This document shows positions 56,616 to 64,000 of a DNA stretch of 64,000 bases, piece after piece. The DNA comes from Leptospira sp. WS58.C1. GTDB taxonomy: Bacteria; Spirochaetota; Leptospiria; Leptospirales; Leptospiraceae. Both the position numbers and the translations under genes were made by a program. The stretch spans positions 3,208,001 to 3,272,000 of the forward strand of contig NZ_CP162137.1 in NCBI RefSeq assembly GCF_040833995.1, read 5' to 3'. The notes beneath the pieces are model-generated. The model saw only the letters and a list, made by a program, of their open reading frames with translations. It made no database searches and was not told the origin of the DNA. How positions within the stretch are numbered: position 1 is the stretch's first letter; every line of letters begins with the position of its first letter.

Positions 56616-57509
56616 TTAATAATTAAAGCTTACAAACGTAAGGTCGGGAAATTCCGTTTGCATTTTGGCTAACAGCTCTTCCCGTATCTCCAATCCCTGC
56701 ACCAAACCGTAGATACAAGATCCGGATCCGGTTAAGGAGGAGTAACTAGCTCCATTCGCCAAAAAACTTTCCTTTAATTTCCCTAGCTGGGGAAACTTTT
56801 GGAAGGCAAGAGGCTCGAAGTCGTTTACGAGCTTTTCTCTCAAAGCCGCCCAATTCCCTTCTTTTAAAGAAAACTCGACGTCATTGCCTAGAGAAATCCA
56901 TCTTTTCGAGGCAGGGTCGGCTTGTAAAGGCTTTTTGAGACCTGCGTACATCTCGGCGGTTGAGAGTATCTGAGGAGTTAATGCCAGAATTCCTTGTCCA
57001 GGATGCACTTCTATGTCCCTCAAGATCTCACCTTTTCCGGACACCAAACAATGATTTTCAGATAAGAAGAAGGGAACGTCGGATCCGATCTCGGCCGCCA
57101 ATTTGAAAATATGATCCGAATGAAACTCCGGACTCAAACCAAAATAAAACGAGAAAAGAGAGGCGGCATTTGTAGATCCCCCTCCAAGACCGGCAGCCGG
57201 AGGAATTTTTTTAGTCAGGTGGATCCTCACACCCGGGAGCTCCCTGTAATGAGCTCTGATCTTGGAGAAAGTTTTAAAAAGAATATTCTTACTTAAATCT
57301 CCTCTCTCGGAGACCTCGTCGTACAAACGCCTTTTTTCCAAAATGATCTGGTTATTAGAAACCAATTCGAAAGATCCGGGAGAGATCGGCTCTATTTGGA
57401 TATCATCTCCCCAATTCAAACGTAAAAATACACTTCGAATCTCATGGAATCCGTCAGGCCTTTTGTACGGGATCTCTAATCCCAAATTGATCTTTGCGGG
57501 AGAAAGCAA
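56616..57509 (-). CDS. ispE: 4-diphosphocytidyl-2-C-methyl-D-erythritol kinase
   Basis: GHMP kinase of the non-mevalonate isoprenoid pathway, 297 residues from a TTG start (57509) with AGGA about 7 bases upstream. SPAKINLGLEI at the start, the ATP loop IPPAAGLGGGSTNAAS, and SLTGSGSCIYG near the C-terminus are GHMP motifs. It stands at the head of the block ispE-tRNA-Gln-glmU-prs-rplY-pth, a known conserved order. Confidence 0.96.
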   Translation of the reverse strand: MLSPAKINLGLEIPYKRPDGFHEIRSVFLRLNWGDDIQIEPISPGSFELVSNNQIILEKRRLYDEVSERGDLSKNILFKTFSKIRAHYRELPGVRIHLTKKIPPAAGLGGGSTNAASLFSFYFGLSPEFHSDHIFKLAAEIGSDVPFFLSENHCLVSGKGEILRDIEVHPGQGILALTPQILSTAEMYAGLKKPLQADPASKRWISLGNDVEFSLKEGNWAALREKLVNDFEPLAFQKFPQLGKLKESFLANGASYSSLTGSGSCIYGLVQGLEIREELLAKMQTEFPDLTFVSFNY

Positions 57510-57554
57510 GGTATATCCTGAATCAATGGTAAAGAACGATCAGTCAATCGATTC

Positions 57555-58517
57555 CTAATGAGACAAACCGGAAGAAACAGTCTCCCAATACGCAATCATT
57601 CTTTCCTTTAATGCGGGAGGGTTATGAAGAATCACATTCGGACCAAAACCTTTTAGGACGGATAAAAACCAATCCTGATTTCTGATCCTTGCCTTAGAAA
57701 GATAATATGTGGTATCTCCTATCTGCTTTTTGGTAGGAGTCCTTTCTAAATGTATGCGAGAATGTAGATTAAAATACACTTCCGCAGTATGATAGATCTC
57801 CGCATAATTCGAATCCCCTTCTCCTCCTTGCAAAAATTCCTTTAATTTGGAGATAGCATTCTTTCTTTCTTCGTCCGGAATTTCCGCAACATTCTCCTGA
57901 GTTCTACTTAACTGCAAGATCGAATCCAATCTAAACGTTCTAGGCGCTTTTCTAGAATGGCAATAACCGAGCAGATATTCTTCCCGAAAGCTTAAGAGTG
58001 CCCAAGGATCCACTTTTCTGGATCCAGGTTCGGATTCTCCCTGTGCACGATATTTAATCTGCAAAGATTTGCCGTCGGTGATGGCGTCCTCTATATTGCT
58101 TTTTAATTCGTTCTCACTAGGTATCCCCGCAGAAGGCAGAATTGTATGAATTTTATCTAATATAGATTTCAGGATCTTTTTTCTGGAAGGACCTGTTTCC
58201 TTTTCGTCTTCTTCCAAAAATAATTTTCGGATTACGGCCCATTCTTTAACGCTTAGGACCAAACCTTGTTCCAGACTCAAGGGCATACGAATTCCTATCG
58301 TCTCTCCGTCATAATCCAATTCCACAAATTGGTCCGGAGTATAAGGATAGGAACCCACCATGTACAATCTTCCGAGCTCCTTTTTGAGATCTTTGATATC
58401 ATCGATACCGGAATACTTGGAAAGATCCTCCAAACTCATTCTTTTGTTTTCCTGCAAAAGATGAATCACCGCTAATTTGGTTTGGAGTTTTTTCGTACTT
58501 GGATTCATGCCGGACAT
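57555..58517 (-). CDS. WYL-domain transcriptional regulator
   Basis: Protein of 320 residues from ATG 58517 (AAGAAAGA just ahead); an ATG at 58508 is an alternative. The N-terminal helix-turn-helix region (about 1-60, LAVIHLLQENKRMSLEDLSKYSGI) is followed by a WYL domain (about 165-240: LQIKYRAQGESEPGSRKVDPWALLSFREEYLLGYCHSR, FRLDSI). WYL regulators sense nucleic acids or related ligands. The gene is 45 bases upstream of ispE. Confidence 0.88.
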   Translation of the reverse strand: MSGMNPSTKKLQTKLAVIHLLQENKRMSLEDLSKYSGIDDIKDLKKELGRLYMVGSYPYTPDQFVELDYDGETIGIRMPLSLEQGLVLSVKEWAVIRKLFLEEDEKETGPSRKKILKSILDKIHTILPSAGIPSENELKSNIEDAITDGKSLQIKYRAQGESEPGSRKVDPWALLSFREEYLLGYCHSRKAPRTFRLDSILQLSRTQENVAEIPDEERKNAISKLKEFLQGGEGDSNYAEIYHTAEVYFNLHSRIHLERTPTKKQIGDTTYYLSKARIRNQDWFLSVLKGFGPNVILHNPPALKERMIAYWETVSSGLSH

Positions 58518-58670
58518 TCTTTCTTTCAGGAAATCTAGAGGCAATCAGAAATACGTATCATTTGAGAAGGATTTTTTAAACTCTTCATTTTACGAAATCG
58601 TAACCGAAAACACGATATTTTAAGACGGATGATACTTATTTGTCCGGCCTTTTCGATAGAATGCGCCTCT

Positions 58671-58976
58671 ATGACCCGAACGTCTTTTTTAAAAAATACA
58701 TTTAGACTTCTTCCTAAATTTTATCTGGAGTTATTCGATTCGGACCAAGTATTCTTGGCCGCAGCACAGATGATCGGAAAACGGATCTTACGATTTCGTA
58801 TCGATTCCGGAGTTTCTTATAAAAAAGGAGACGGAGTTTACGGAAGATTGTACGGACTTAAATCCAGTTTTTATATTCCTATCTCAGGAATTATAAAAGA
58901 AAGAAAAGAGATCCAATCCAAATACTATTCCAAACTTTGCGAACTGGAATTGGAATCCGATGAGGATATAGAATAG
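58671..58976 (+). CDS. small hypothetical protein
   Basis: Protein of 101 residues from ATG 58671. It is basic in the N-terminal half and acidic at the C-terminus (ELELESDEDIE). No signal peptide, no family recognised. It diverges from the WYL gene. The ribosome site is weak, so it is only moderately supported. Confidence 0.55.
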   Translation: MTRTSFLKNTFRLLPKFYLELFDSDQVFLAAAQMIGKRILRFRIDSGVSYKKGDGVYGRLYGLKSSFYIPISGIIKERKEIQSKYYSKLCELELESDEDIE

Positions 58977-59260
58977 CGGCTAACGTTACGATCCGCACCG
59001 ATTTTCCAATCCAAAAACGACTCAGCTTGGATATAGGGAATGAACAATACATTTTATGCAATGAACCGAAAGTCGAGAAGTGGCCTGGATCTTTGGGAAG
59101 AAGTAATAATGTACTCCAAAAAAAATATTCCGCAAAATATATCACCCTACTTGTTGCCCTAGAGATACGAATAAGTAGGATTGCCGCTTCAAAGCGGTGT
59201 ATCGGAATCGTCCCTACAAAAGGGAGACGAACTTATGAATATAAAAACGGAGATACATGA
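58977..59260. other. intergenic region ahead of the repeat protein
   Basis: About 280 bases. It contains a small hairpin (CCGCTT-CA-AAGCGG at 59184-59197) and a wider dyad CCTACTT / AAGTAGG around it to the left. A 77-codon open frame here has no family features and is not accepted. Confidence 0.5.
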
Positions 59261-59668
59261 ATGAAACTAATGTTGAAACTCGTAACTGTGGTCCTCTTTT
59301 TAAGCGCTGGCTTGGGTTCCTTGCAGGCAGGGGATCTGAGAAAGAACGGCTCACTCATCGGAAGTATCGACTCAAATGGGGACGTAAGATTGAACGGGTC
59401 TCTCGTGGGAAGATTTGAATCCGGCGGGGATGTTCGCAAAAACGGAAGCTTGATCGGCAGAATCGATTCAAACGGAGACATTCGAATGAACGGATCACTC
59501 GTAGGTTCGATTGATTCCAACGGAGATGTACGTAAAAACGGAAGTCTGATCGGACGCATTGATAGTAATGGCGATGTACGAAAAAATGGTTCTTTAATAG
59601 GAAGTGCAGTGGGAATTCCGAGAGCGCAAGCCGCAGGATTCTTTTTCTTCTTCTTTTTGAACGAGTAA
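59261..59668 (+). CDS. exported protein of six 16-residue repeats (beta-flower type)
   Basis: Protein of 135 residues. A signal peptide (1-23, LQA-GD) is followed by six tandem units of 16 residues (24 to about 118) with consensus GDVRKNGSLIGRIDSN. The repeat resembles the family annotated as 5-fold beta-flower, where each unit forms one blade-like sheet. A tail AQAAGFFFFFFLNE closes the protein with six phenylalanines. The repeats differ at silent sites, so they are not a recent expansion. GGAG stands eight bases before the ATG. The function is unknown; a surface or periplasmic role is likely. Confidence 0.85.
   Translation: MKLMLKLVTVVLFLSAGLGSLQAGDLRKNGSLIGSIDSNGDVRLNGSLVGRFESGGDVRKNGSLIGRIDSNGDIRMNGSLVGSIDSNGDVRKNGSLIGRIDSNGDVRKNGSLIGSAVGIPRAQAAGFFFFFFLNE
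59330..59617 (+). repeat. tandem 48-base repeat, six units
   Basis: Six consecutive 48-base units encode the repeat protein (59261-59668). Each unit begins at the GD codon pair. Units share the protein pattern but vary in codon use. Confidence 0.85.
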
Positions 59669-59700
59669 GATCGGAACAAAGCCTCACTTCGGCCCGGATA

Positions 59701-61266
59701 TTACTTTTTTCTTTCCATAGAAAAAATAAGAACATCTTCCTTATTTTCCGACCAAACTTTTTTAAAATCCGGGCCTAATGTTTGGGAGATACTTTCGTAA
59801 TATTTATTTTTCAAAAAAGGATCGGAATCGTTCAAATTTTCTAAGATAGAAGCTTTTGACTGAATGAATAATATCTTTCTAAATTGTTCCGGTTTATTTT
59901 TAGAGAAGAAATTTTTAATATGACCTTCCCTCATCAGCCAAACGGAAGGTGTTTGGAAAAAATATTTCCCTAAAATTTGAGAATACGTCCTGATCTGGAC
60001 CACGACCAAATCGGGCTTTTGTTCCAAATAGATCGCATTTAGTTTCGTAGTCTTTTTTCCATACTTTGCCAAGATCTGCGTGTACGAAAAACTGATATAT
60101 ACCGAATAAAGAAGGATCGAAAAAAGAAGAATTTTTACGATCTTACGGAACTTCTGCCCTAAATTCTCCAACATGATCAAAAACATTCCCGTGAAAGCGG
60201 GTAAACTCAAATGAAGATATCTGGAACCGAAATCTATGATCCCATCGTTCGGAGCGGATATCACCAACACCATAAATGCGGCAAGACCGGAATAAACAAA
60301 CAGATCCTTATTTGAGATCTTGGATGCGTTATCCTTTTTAAACGGATTTTTCTTAAAGAAAATATAATATATAAAGAACAATAAAACGATCAAGAACCCG
60401 GGAGTGTATCCGAAAAATCCGATCCGATTGGGATTTGCGATCAATAATCCTGCGTAAATTTTCCATTTTTTCCAAGGAAACAAAAACATTGTCGGCTGAT
60501 TAAAAGAAAACCTTGGACCCAACGGATGTCCGTATAGAACAAATTGGATCCAGAGCAAAAGCCCTACTCCCGTCAAAAATCCGAGAGAATAACCTAAAAT
60601 TTTCCTTCGTTCTTCTACATTAGAAAACTTGTATATACTTAAAAAAAAGATAAAAGATAAGGGGAATACGATACTTTCTATCCTAAACCAAGCGGAAGAA
60701 GCACAGATAAAGCCGGAAATTATAAATTTTACCAGGGAAGAAGAATTCCCGGATCTCAAAAATAGGAAACACCCCGCTAAAAACAAAAAGGAAGCGATCC
60801 CAACATCCGGAAAAAAATATCCGTTGATCAAAAACGGAGAAGCTAAGGCCAGAATTCCCAAATAGATCGGATCCCAATCCCATAAGATGGAAAGGAATAG
60901 AAAAGATAGAAGTATTAAGATCGAAGTCGCAACATAAACGCCAAGTATCCCGCTCCAGGGAAGAAATACCGCATATACATAACCTAGAGCGGCAGGAAAC
61001 GGGCTGATCAGCTCTTGGCCGATACGGATACATTCCGTTGGGCAATAATTCCCCTCCGGGTCAAAATCCCTAGATGGCAACACCAGGTTGCCCGAGAGGA
61101 AGCCGTTCCTTCCTACGGATTCTCCCAATATAAATTTACCGAGATGGTCTGAGTATAATTGTTCCCCGGGTTTCAATAAGAACGGGTATAAAAGCGGAAG
61201 GAAGAACAAAAAACAAAATGTAAGTTTTGTCCATTTAGAGGATAACTTTCCGCCCGGGAAACTCAT
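59701..61266 (-). CDS. multi-helix membrane glycosyltransferase-like protein, copy 2
   Basis: Protein of 521 residues with about ten membrane helices. It is the paralogue of the gene at 23253-24821: both have a first-loop motif (GEQLYSDHLGKF here, EALFSDQFLKY there), the APNDG-x4-G-RY motif and a soluble C-terminal part that begins with QILAKYG here. GT-C-like lipid-linked glycosyltransferase is the likely class, substrate unknown. The start at ATG 61266 lies near GGGAAACTC. It is convergent with the repeat protein gene (32-base gap). Confidence 0.82.
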   Translation of the reverse strand: MSFPGGKLSSKWTKLTFCFLFFLPLLYPFLLKPGEQLYSDHLGKFILGESVGRNGFLSGNLVLPSRDFDPEGNYCPTECIRIGQELISPFPAALGYVYAVFLPWSGILGVYVATSILILLSFLFLSILWDWDPIYLGILALASPFLINGYFFPDVGIASFLFLAGCFLFLRSGNSSSLVKFIISGFICASSAWFRIESIVFPLSFIFFLSIYKFSNVEERRKILGYSLGFLTGVGLLLWIQFVLYGHPLGPRFSFNQPTMFLFPWKKWKIYAGLLIANPNRIGFFGYTPGFLIVLLFFIYYIFFKKNPFKKDNASKISNKDLFVYSGLAAFMVLVISAPNDGIIDFGSRYLHLSLPAFTGMFLIMLENLGQKFRKIVKILLFSILLYSVYISFSYTQILAKYGKKTTKLNAIYLEQKPDLVVVQIRTYSQILGKYFFQTPSVWLMREGHIKNFFSKNKPEQFRKILFIQSKASILENLNDSDPFLKNKYYESISQTLGPDFKKVWSENKEDVLIFSMERKK

Positions 61267-61394
61267 CAGGGCAGATTAGAAGCCGCAAACCGTCCCACAA
61301 TCCTTTTTCGGAAACGTATACTTTCCCAAATCGATTGACTCTAGGGAGGAAACCTGAAAGGGTCATAGAATCAGAGGATTCGCCGGAGAGTATG

Positions 61395-61634
61395 ATGAAA
61401 AAATCGGTGTCATTCGTAATTTGTTTTTTATTCGCTCAGGGTTTACTCGGACAGGATACAAACACCCAAACTTCCACCAAAGAAAAAATGGTATGCGAAC
61501 GTATGGATCTGGAAATCCAAAGCACTACTTACAATGACGCTCTTCGATGTGAGACCAAAGACGCCGTCTGTTATATGATAGAAGGTTTTAGTATGAGTTG
61601 TTTTCCAAAAGAGAAAAAAGTTTCCAAACAGTAG
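61395..61634 (+). CDS. small exported protein with four cysteines
   Basis: Protein of 79 residues from ATG 61395 (GGAG six bases upstream; ATG 61392 is an alternative). A signal peptide (about 1-20, LLG-QD) is followed by a mature part of about 58 residues with four Cys (VCERMD, RCETKDAVCYM, SCFPKEKK), which suggests two disulphides. Not recognised. It is divergent from the glycosyltransferase-like gene. Confidence 0.7.
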   Translation: MKKSVSFVICFLFAQGLLGQDTNTQTSTKEKMVCERMDLEIQSTTYNDALRCETKDAVCYMIEGFSMSCFPKEKKVSKQ

Positions 61635-61662
61635 TCTTTGCTTCATACGAAAAGGAACTTAT

Positions 61663-61775
61663 CCTCTGATCTAATGGGCGCATGCTCGCTGAACGCGAGC
61701 ACCCGGCTCTTCGCTCCAATCCGCTCCGCGGGATTTCCGCTTCGATCCGTTGCGCGTTTTTCTCGAAAATTAAGT
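61663..61775. repeat. GC-rich intergenic block with hairpin
   Basis: A stem TGCTCGC / GCGAGCA with a five-base loop (61683-61701) stands in sequence with recurring CGCTCC, CGCTTCG and TTGCGCG words. It looks like a dispersed intergenic element but no second copy was found in the window. Confidence 0.4.
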
Positions 61776-61777
61776 AC

Positions 61778-61804
61778 ATAAAAAAAGGCGCCTCGCGGCG
61801 CCTT
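61778..61804 (-). terminator. intrinsic terminator of the 61842-62177 gene
   Basis: On the minus strand AAGGCGCC-loop-GGCGCCTT is followed by T7. It begins about 37 bases after the stop codon of the small secreted protein gene. Confidence 0.9.
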
Positions 61805-61841
61805 CCAGTCGATGGATTTTTAGGATTTGTTGACTATTGAA

Positions 61842-62177
61842 TTAGAGATTGTTCAAAAACTCTTGTGTTTTTGCTGCTTCTGCTTCAAGAGCTTTTGCTT
61901 GTTTTAAGAATCTCTCAGACTGAGCGTTGCTAGCGAGGAACTTTCCACCGGTAGAACGTTTAGCCAATGCTCTTAACTCTTCCGCTCTTTCAGTTTTTTG
62001 CTGAGCGATCGCTTTCAGGTAAGTAGCTACTGCAACTTTTTGCTCTTTAGTAACCGCAGCGGATACCAAAGCTTGCTCCAAAAGACGATCTTCAGTATCT
62101 TGAGATACCGCAAAAACGGAAGACCCTGCTAGGAAACCTACTACTAATAGAAGAGAAGTGAGTTTGTTGATTTTCAT
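61842..62177 (-). CDS. small exported helical protein
   Basis: Protein of 111 residues from ATG 62177 (AGAGG about 10 bases upstream; a longer frame would spoil the signal peptide). The signal peptide (about 1-22, VFA-VS) is followed by helices rich in Ala, Gln and Glu (AVATYLKAIAQQKTERAEELRAL, RFLKQAKALEAEAAKTQEFLNNL). The mature part has no cysteine. A strong terminator follows, so it is a well-expressed single gene. Function unknown. Confidence 0.82.
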   Translation of the reverse strand: MKINKLTSLLLVVGFLAGSSVFAVSQDTEDRLLEQALVSAAVTKEQKVAVATYLKAIAQQKTERAEELRALAKRSTGGKFLASNAQSERFLKQAKALEAEAAKTQEFLNNL

Positions 62178-62754
62178 AAAATTGAAACCTCTTGTTATTT
62201 TTATATGCTCTGTTCTCATTTTCGCTTTATATCCATAAGACCTATTCACATAGGCAAAAGGAACAAAAAAAATTTCAGAGGAGGAAAAAATTAAAAAATT
62301 TTGTTAAACGAACCCAAAAGACTATTTATCATATTTATGTTTATTAGAAATGTCTAATTCTCTAAGCACCTTATTACAGCTAGCTCCCATTCATTCATAT
62401 TGAACAAAAAAGAAGCGCTATTGGAGGTTTTCCCAAGTCGCTGCCCGAATATGGTACAAGTATCGATCTGAAAGGCTTTTTTTTCAAGCCGATCCTTTAT
62501 TAGAAACTCGAAATATGCTTACTTTTTAAGCACACATGCTAAGCATTTAGATTATTATTTAGGCAAAAATAGGGGTAAAAATGGTCTTTTTAGCGGAAAA
62601 TCGGAAAGATCCAATATGGTGGATTTTCCCAAATTGTTCGATTTTTCAGCCTCACTTTGGGCTTGTCAGAGGGAAAATCCGCAGGTTTCCTTTCAAATAA
62701 TAGGAACCAAAATCTTCTTTTTCAAAGAAGGAACCCTTCCAGAGGAACGATAAA
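62178..62754. other. long intergenic region before gloA
   Basis: About 577 A/T-rich bases with no supported gene. A perfect 10-base dyad (GGATTTTCCC at 62621-62630 and GGGAAAATCC at 62671-62680) could form a hairpin ahead of the gloA gene. A short GGCTT / AAGCC stem with T8 stands at about 62475-62495. Confidence 0.55.
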
Positions 62755-63177
62755 ATGAAATACTTACACGCTATGATCCGAGTAAAAGATTTGGATCTAG
62801 CTTTGGATTTTTTCTGCAATAAACTAGGATTAAAAGAAACAAGAAGGCACGATCATCCGGAAGGAAGATATACACTTGTCTTCTTATCCGAATCGGATAC
62901 AAATTCTCCGGAGATAGAATTAACCTATAACTGGGACCAAGATTCCGCGTATACGAGCGGAAGGAATTTCGGTCATCTTGCATTCGAAGTGGATAATATT
63001 TATGAAACCTGTACGAATCTTCAGACAAAAGGTGTGATTATCAATCGCCCGCCTAGAGACGGCAGAATGGCATTCATTCGATCACCTGACCTAATCTCTA
63101 TCGAGTTATTGCAGAAGGGTAAAGCACTAGAAATCTCCGAACCTTGGAAGAGTATGCCGAATACCGGAGAATGGTAA
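62755..63177 (+). CDS. gloA: lactoylglutathione lyase-like VOC protein (GloA)
   Basis: Glyoxalase I of 140 residues that converts the methylglyoxal-thiol adduct into a lactoyl thioester. Metal ligands fit the family: His5 (LHAMIRV), Glu in IELTYNW, His in [10 protein letters not shown] and Glu in ISIELLQKG. Two beta-alpha-beta VOC modules fill the length. CCAGAGGAACG stands upstream of the ATG. It is convergent with the AraC-type regulator (7-base gap). Confidence 0.85.
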   Translation: MKYLHAMIRVKDLDLALDFFCNKLGLKETRRHDHPEGRYTLVFLSESDTNSPEIELTYNWDQDSAYTSGRNFGHLAFEVDNIYETCTNLQTKGVIINRPPRDGRMAFIRSPDLISIELLQKGKALEISEPWKSMPNTGEW

Positions 63178-63184
63178 ACTTCAC

Positions 63185-64000
63185 TTAAGATTTTTTGGAA
63201 AAAGAAGAACGATATTCTCCTGGAGAACATCCGTATTTTTCTTGGAATAATTTATGGAACGCGGATTTGGATCTGAAACCCGCCGCGTAAATTACGGAAA
63301 GTACGGATCTTTGGGGTTCTTCTCTTAACATTTTGGAGGCCTCTTCCAAACGAAATCCTGCGATATATTCTCTGAAACCGATTTTCATCTTATCGTTTAA
63401 TATCTCCGATAATTGATGAGTTTTAATTTTTAATTCTTCCGAAAGAATCGAAAGAGTTAGTTCCTCATCCAGGTACAACTTTTTGTCCCGCATTAGTTCT
63501 CCCATCTTTTGAACGACTGCATTCACATCCAGACTTTGGAGCCTGGTCTCGTTATACCCGGCTTCCTTTGCGGTTTTTCCGAAAGAAACGATCAACTCAG
63601 ACGATACGGAAGCGCTTAAAAAAACGGCGCAGACGATCAATGTCAAAGCCGCCGACGCAACGCTGAACAAAGGCATAAAGAAGATCTGAGCGACCACAAA
63701 CAAAAAGATCACAAATATACTCGAATAAAAAAGGATAAGAAACGGTGAGAACACCCTAGCTTCTTCTTTTTTCAAAAAGGTTTTCCATTTGCGAATTATG
63801 CCGATCAGTAAAAGTGGATACACTAAGTTGGAGATCGTTCCTAAGGCCAAGAGCCCGAATAGGAGTTGGAAATAAAGATTTCTGGGAGGGAAAACATTTA
63901 CATATTCCAATTTGGAATTCGGATCGGATAAAATAAAAGGTAAAAGCGCTAAAAACGAAATCAATCCGGGAACAAAATGTACGATGTTAAGCGCTTTTGC
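63185..64000 (-). CDS. membrane-anchored AraC-type regulator, 5' end outside window
   Basis: At least 272 residues; the frame stays open to the window edge, so the N-terminus is missing. Several membrane helices (for example ALNIVHFVPGLISFLALLPFIL, LLFGLLALGTISNLVYPLLLIGI, LFYSSIFVIFLFVVAQIFFM) precede a C-terminal AraC-type HTH pair (LSILSEELKIKTHQLSEILNDKMKIGFREYIAGFRLEEASKML, VIYAAGFRSKSAFHKLFQEKYGCSPGEYR). It is a membrane-bound sensor-regulator. A TTG at 63964 is not accepted as its start. Confidence 0.9.
   Translation of the reverse strand, partial: AKALNIVHFVPGLISFLALLPFILSDPNSKLEYVNVFPPRNLYFQLLFGLLALGTISNLVYPLLLIGIIRKWKTFLKKEEARVFSPFLILFYSSIFVIFLFVVAQIFFMPLFSVASAALTLIVCAVFLSASVSSELIVSFGKTAKEAGYNETRLQSLDVNAVVQKMGELMRDKKLYLDEELTLSILSEELKIKTHQLSEILNDKMKIGFREYIAGFRLEEASKMLREEPQRSVLSVIYAAGFRSKSAFHKLFQEKYGCSPGEYRSSFSKKS

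Noticed and set aside
59027..59260. 77-codon open frame ending directly before the repeat protein
   Set aside because: No ribosome site and no family features; the hairpins in the region fit a leader better than a gene.

Overview
The window looks like a chromosomal segment of a Leptospira species, probably a moderate-GC saprophytic or intermediate species and not the AT-rich L. interrogans. The best evidence is a recognisable OmpL1 porin (35575-36498). Supporting evidence is the loose leptospiral lipoboxes, two membrane glycosyltransferase-like proteins of a Leptospira-typical family, and many Leptospira-like secreted proteins of unknown function. I see no transposase, phage, CRISPR array or rRNA; two tRNA genes are present.

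Layout. 1-11.7 kb is an accessory envelope region: a giant FG-GAP/Rhs protein truncated by the window edge, two paralogous lipoproteins, an operon of barrel, Kelch and TPR proteins, and an SH3 lipoprotein. 11.7-20.1 kb is core metabolism on the minus strand: a P-II protein and Amt; then glmM-glmS-(alternative GlmU)-carboxyltransferase; then tRNA-Val and rpsT. 20.1-24.8 kb holds a hairpin-rich intergenic block, two unknown genes with a family 2 glycosyltransferase, and a membrane glycosyltransferase. 25-29 kb has YceI followed by a compact MNIO (DUF692) RiPP locus of the bufferin type: a cysteine-rich precursor convergent with bufC-bufB, flanked by a YHS-domain lipoprotein and a J-domain protein. 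29-36.5 kb has cstA, a Nudix hydrolase, an Ig/OmpA-like protein, NRDE and PilZ proteins, and an AraC regulator divergent from ompL1. 36.6-43.7 kb is a copper-handling locus: an HMBD-type P-ATPase, an MFS transporter, a CueR-like regulator, CopZ, a periplasmic protein and CopA. It carries two copies of a CueR-type operator dyad. 43.7-48.8 kb has a DUF4178 / small protein / membrane SpeE cluster. 48.8-58.5 kb is a conserved minus-strand block: SpoIIE phosphatase, EVE protein, ftsH, pth-like, rplY, prs, a short glmU, tRNA-Gln, ispE and a WYL regulator. 58.6-64 kb carries small secreted proteins (one built of 16-residue repeats), the second membrane glycosyltransferase, gloA, and a truncated membrane-anchored AraC-type regulator.

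How the genes connect. UDP-GlcNAc synthesis is spread over two loci, with GlmU apparently split: a uridyltransferase-only protein at 56 kb and an LbH acetyltransferase-type protein beside glmS/glmM. Metal defence is covered twice, by the bufferin-type locus and by the CueR/CopZ/CopA locus. The main oddities are a Pth-family protein that lacks its catalytic residues, a membrane SpeE whose only sensible start is CTG, a P-II protein with a duplicated B-loop pentapeptide, and a convergent arrangement of RiPP precursor and maturase genes.
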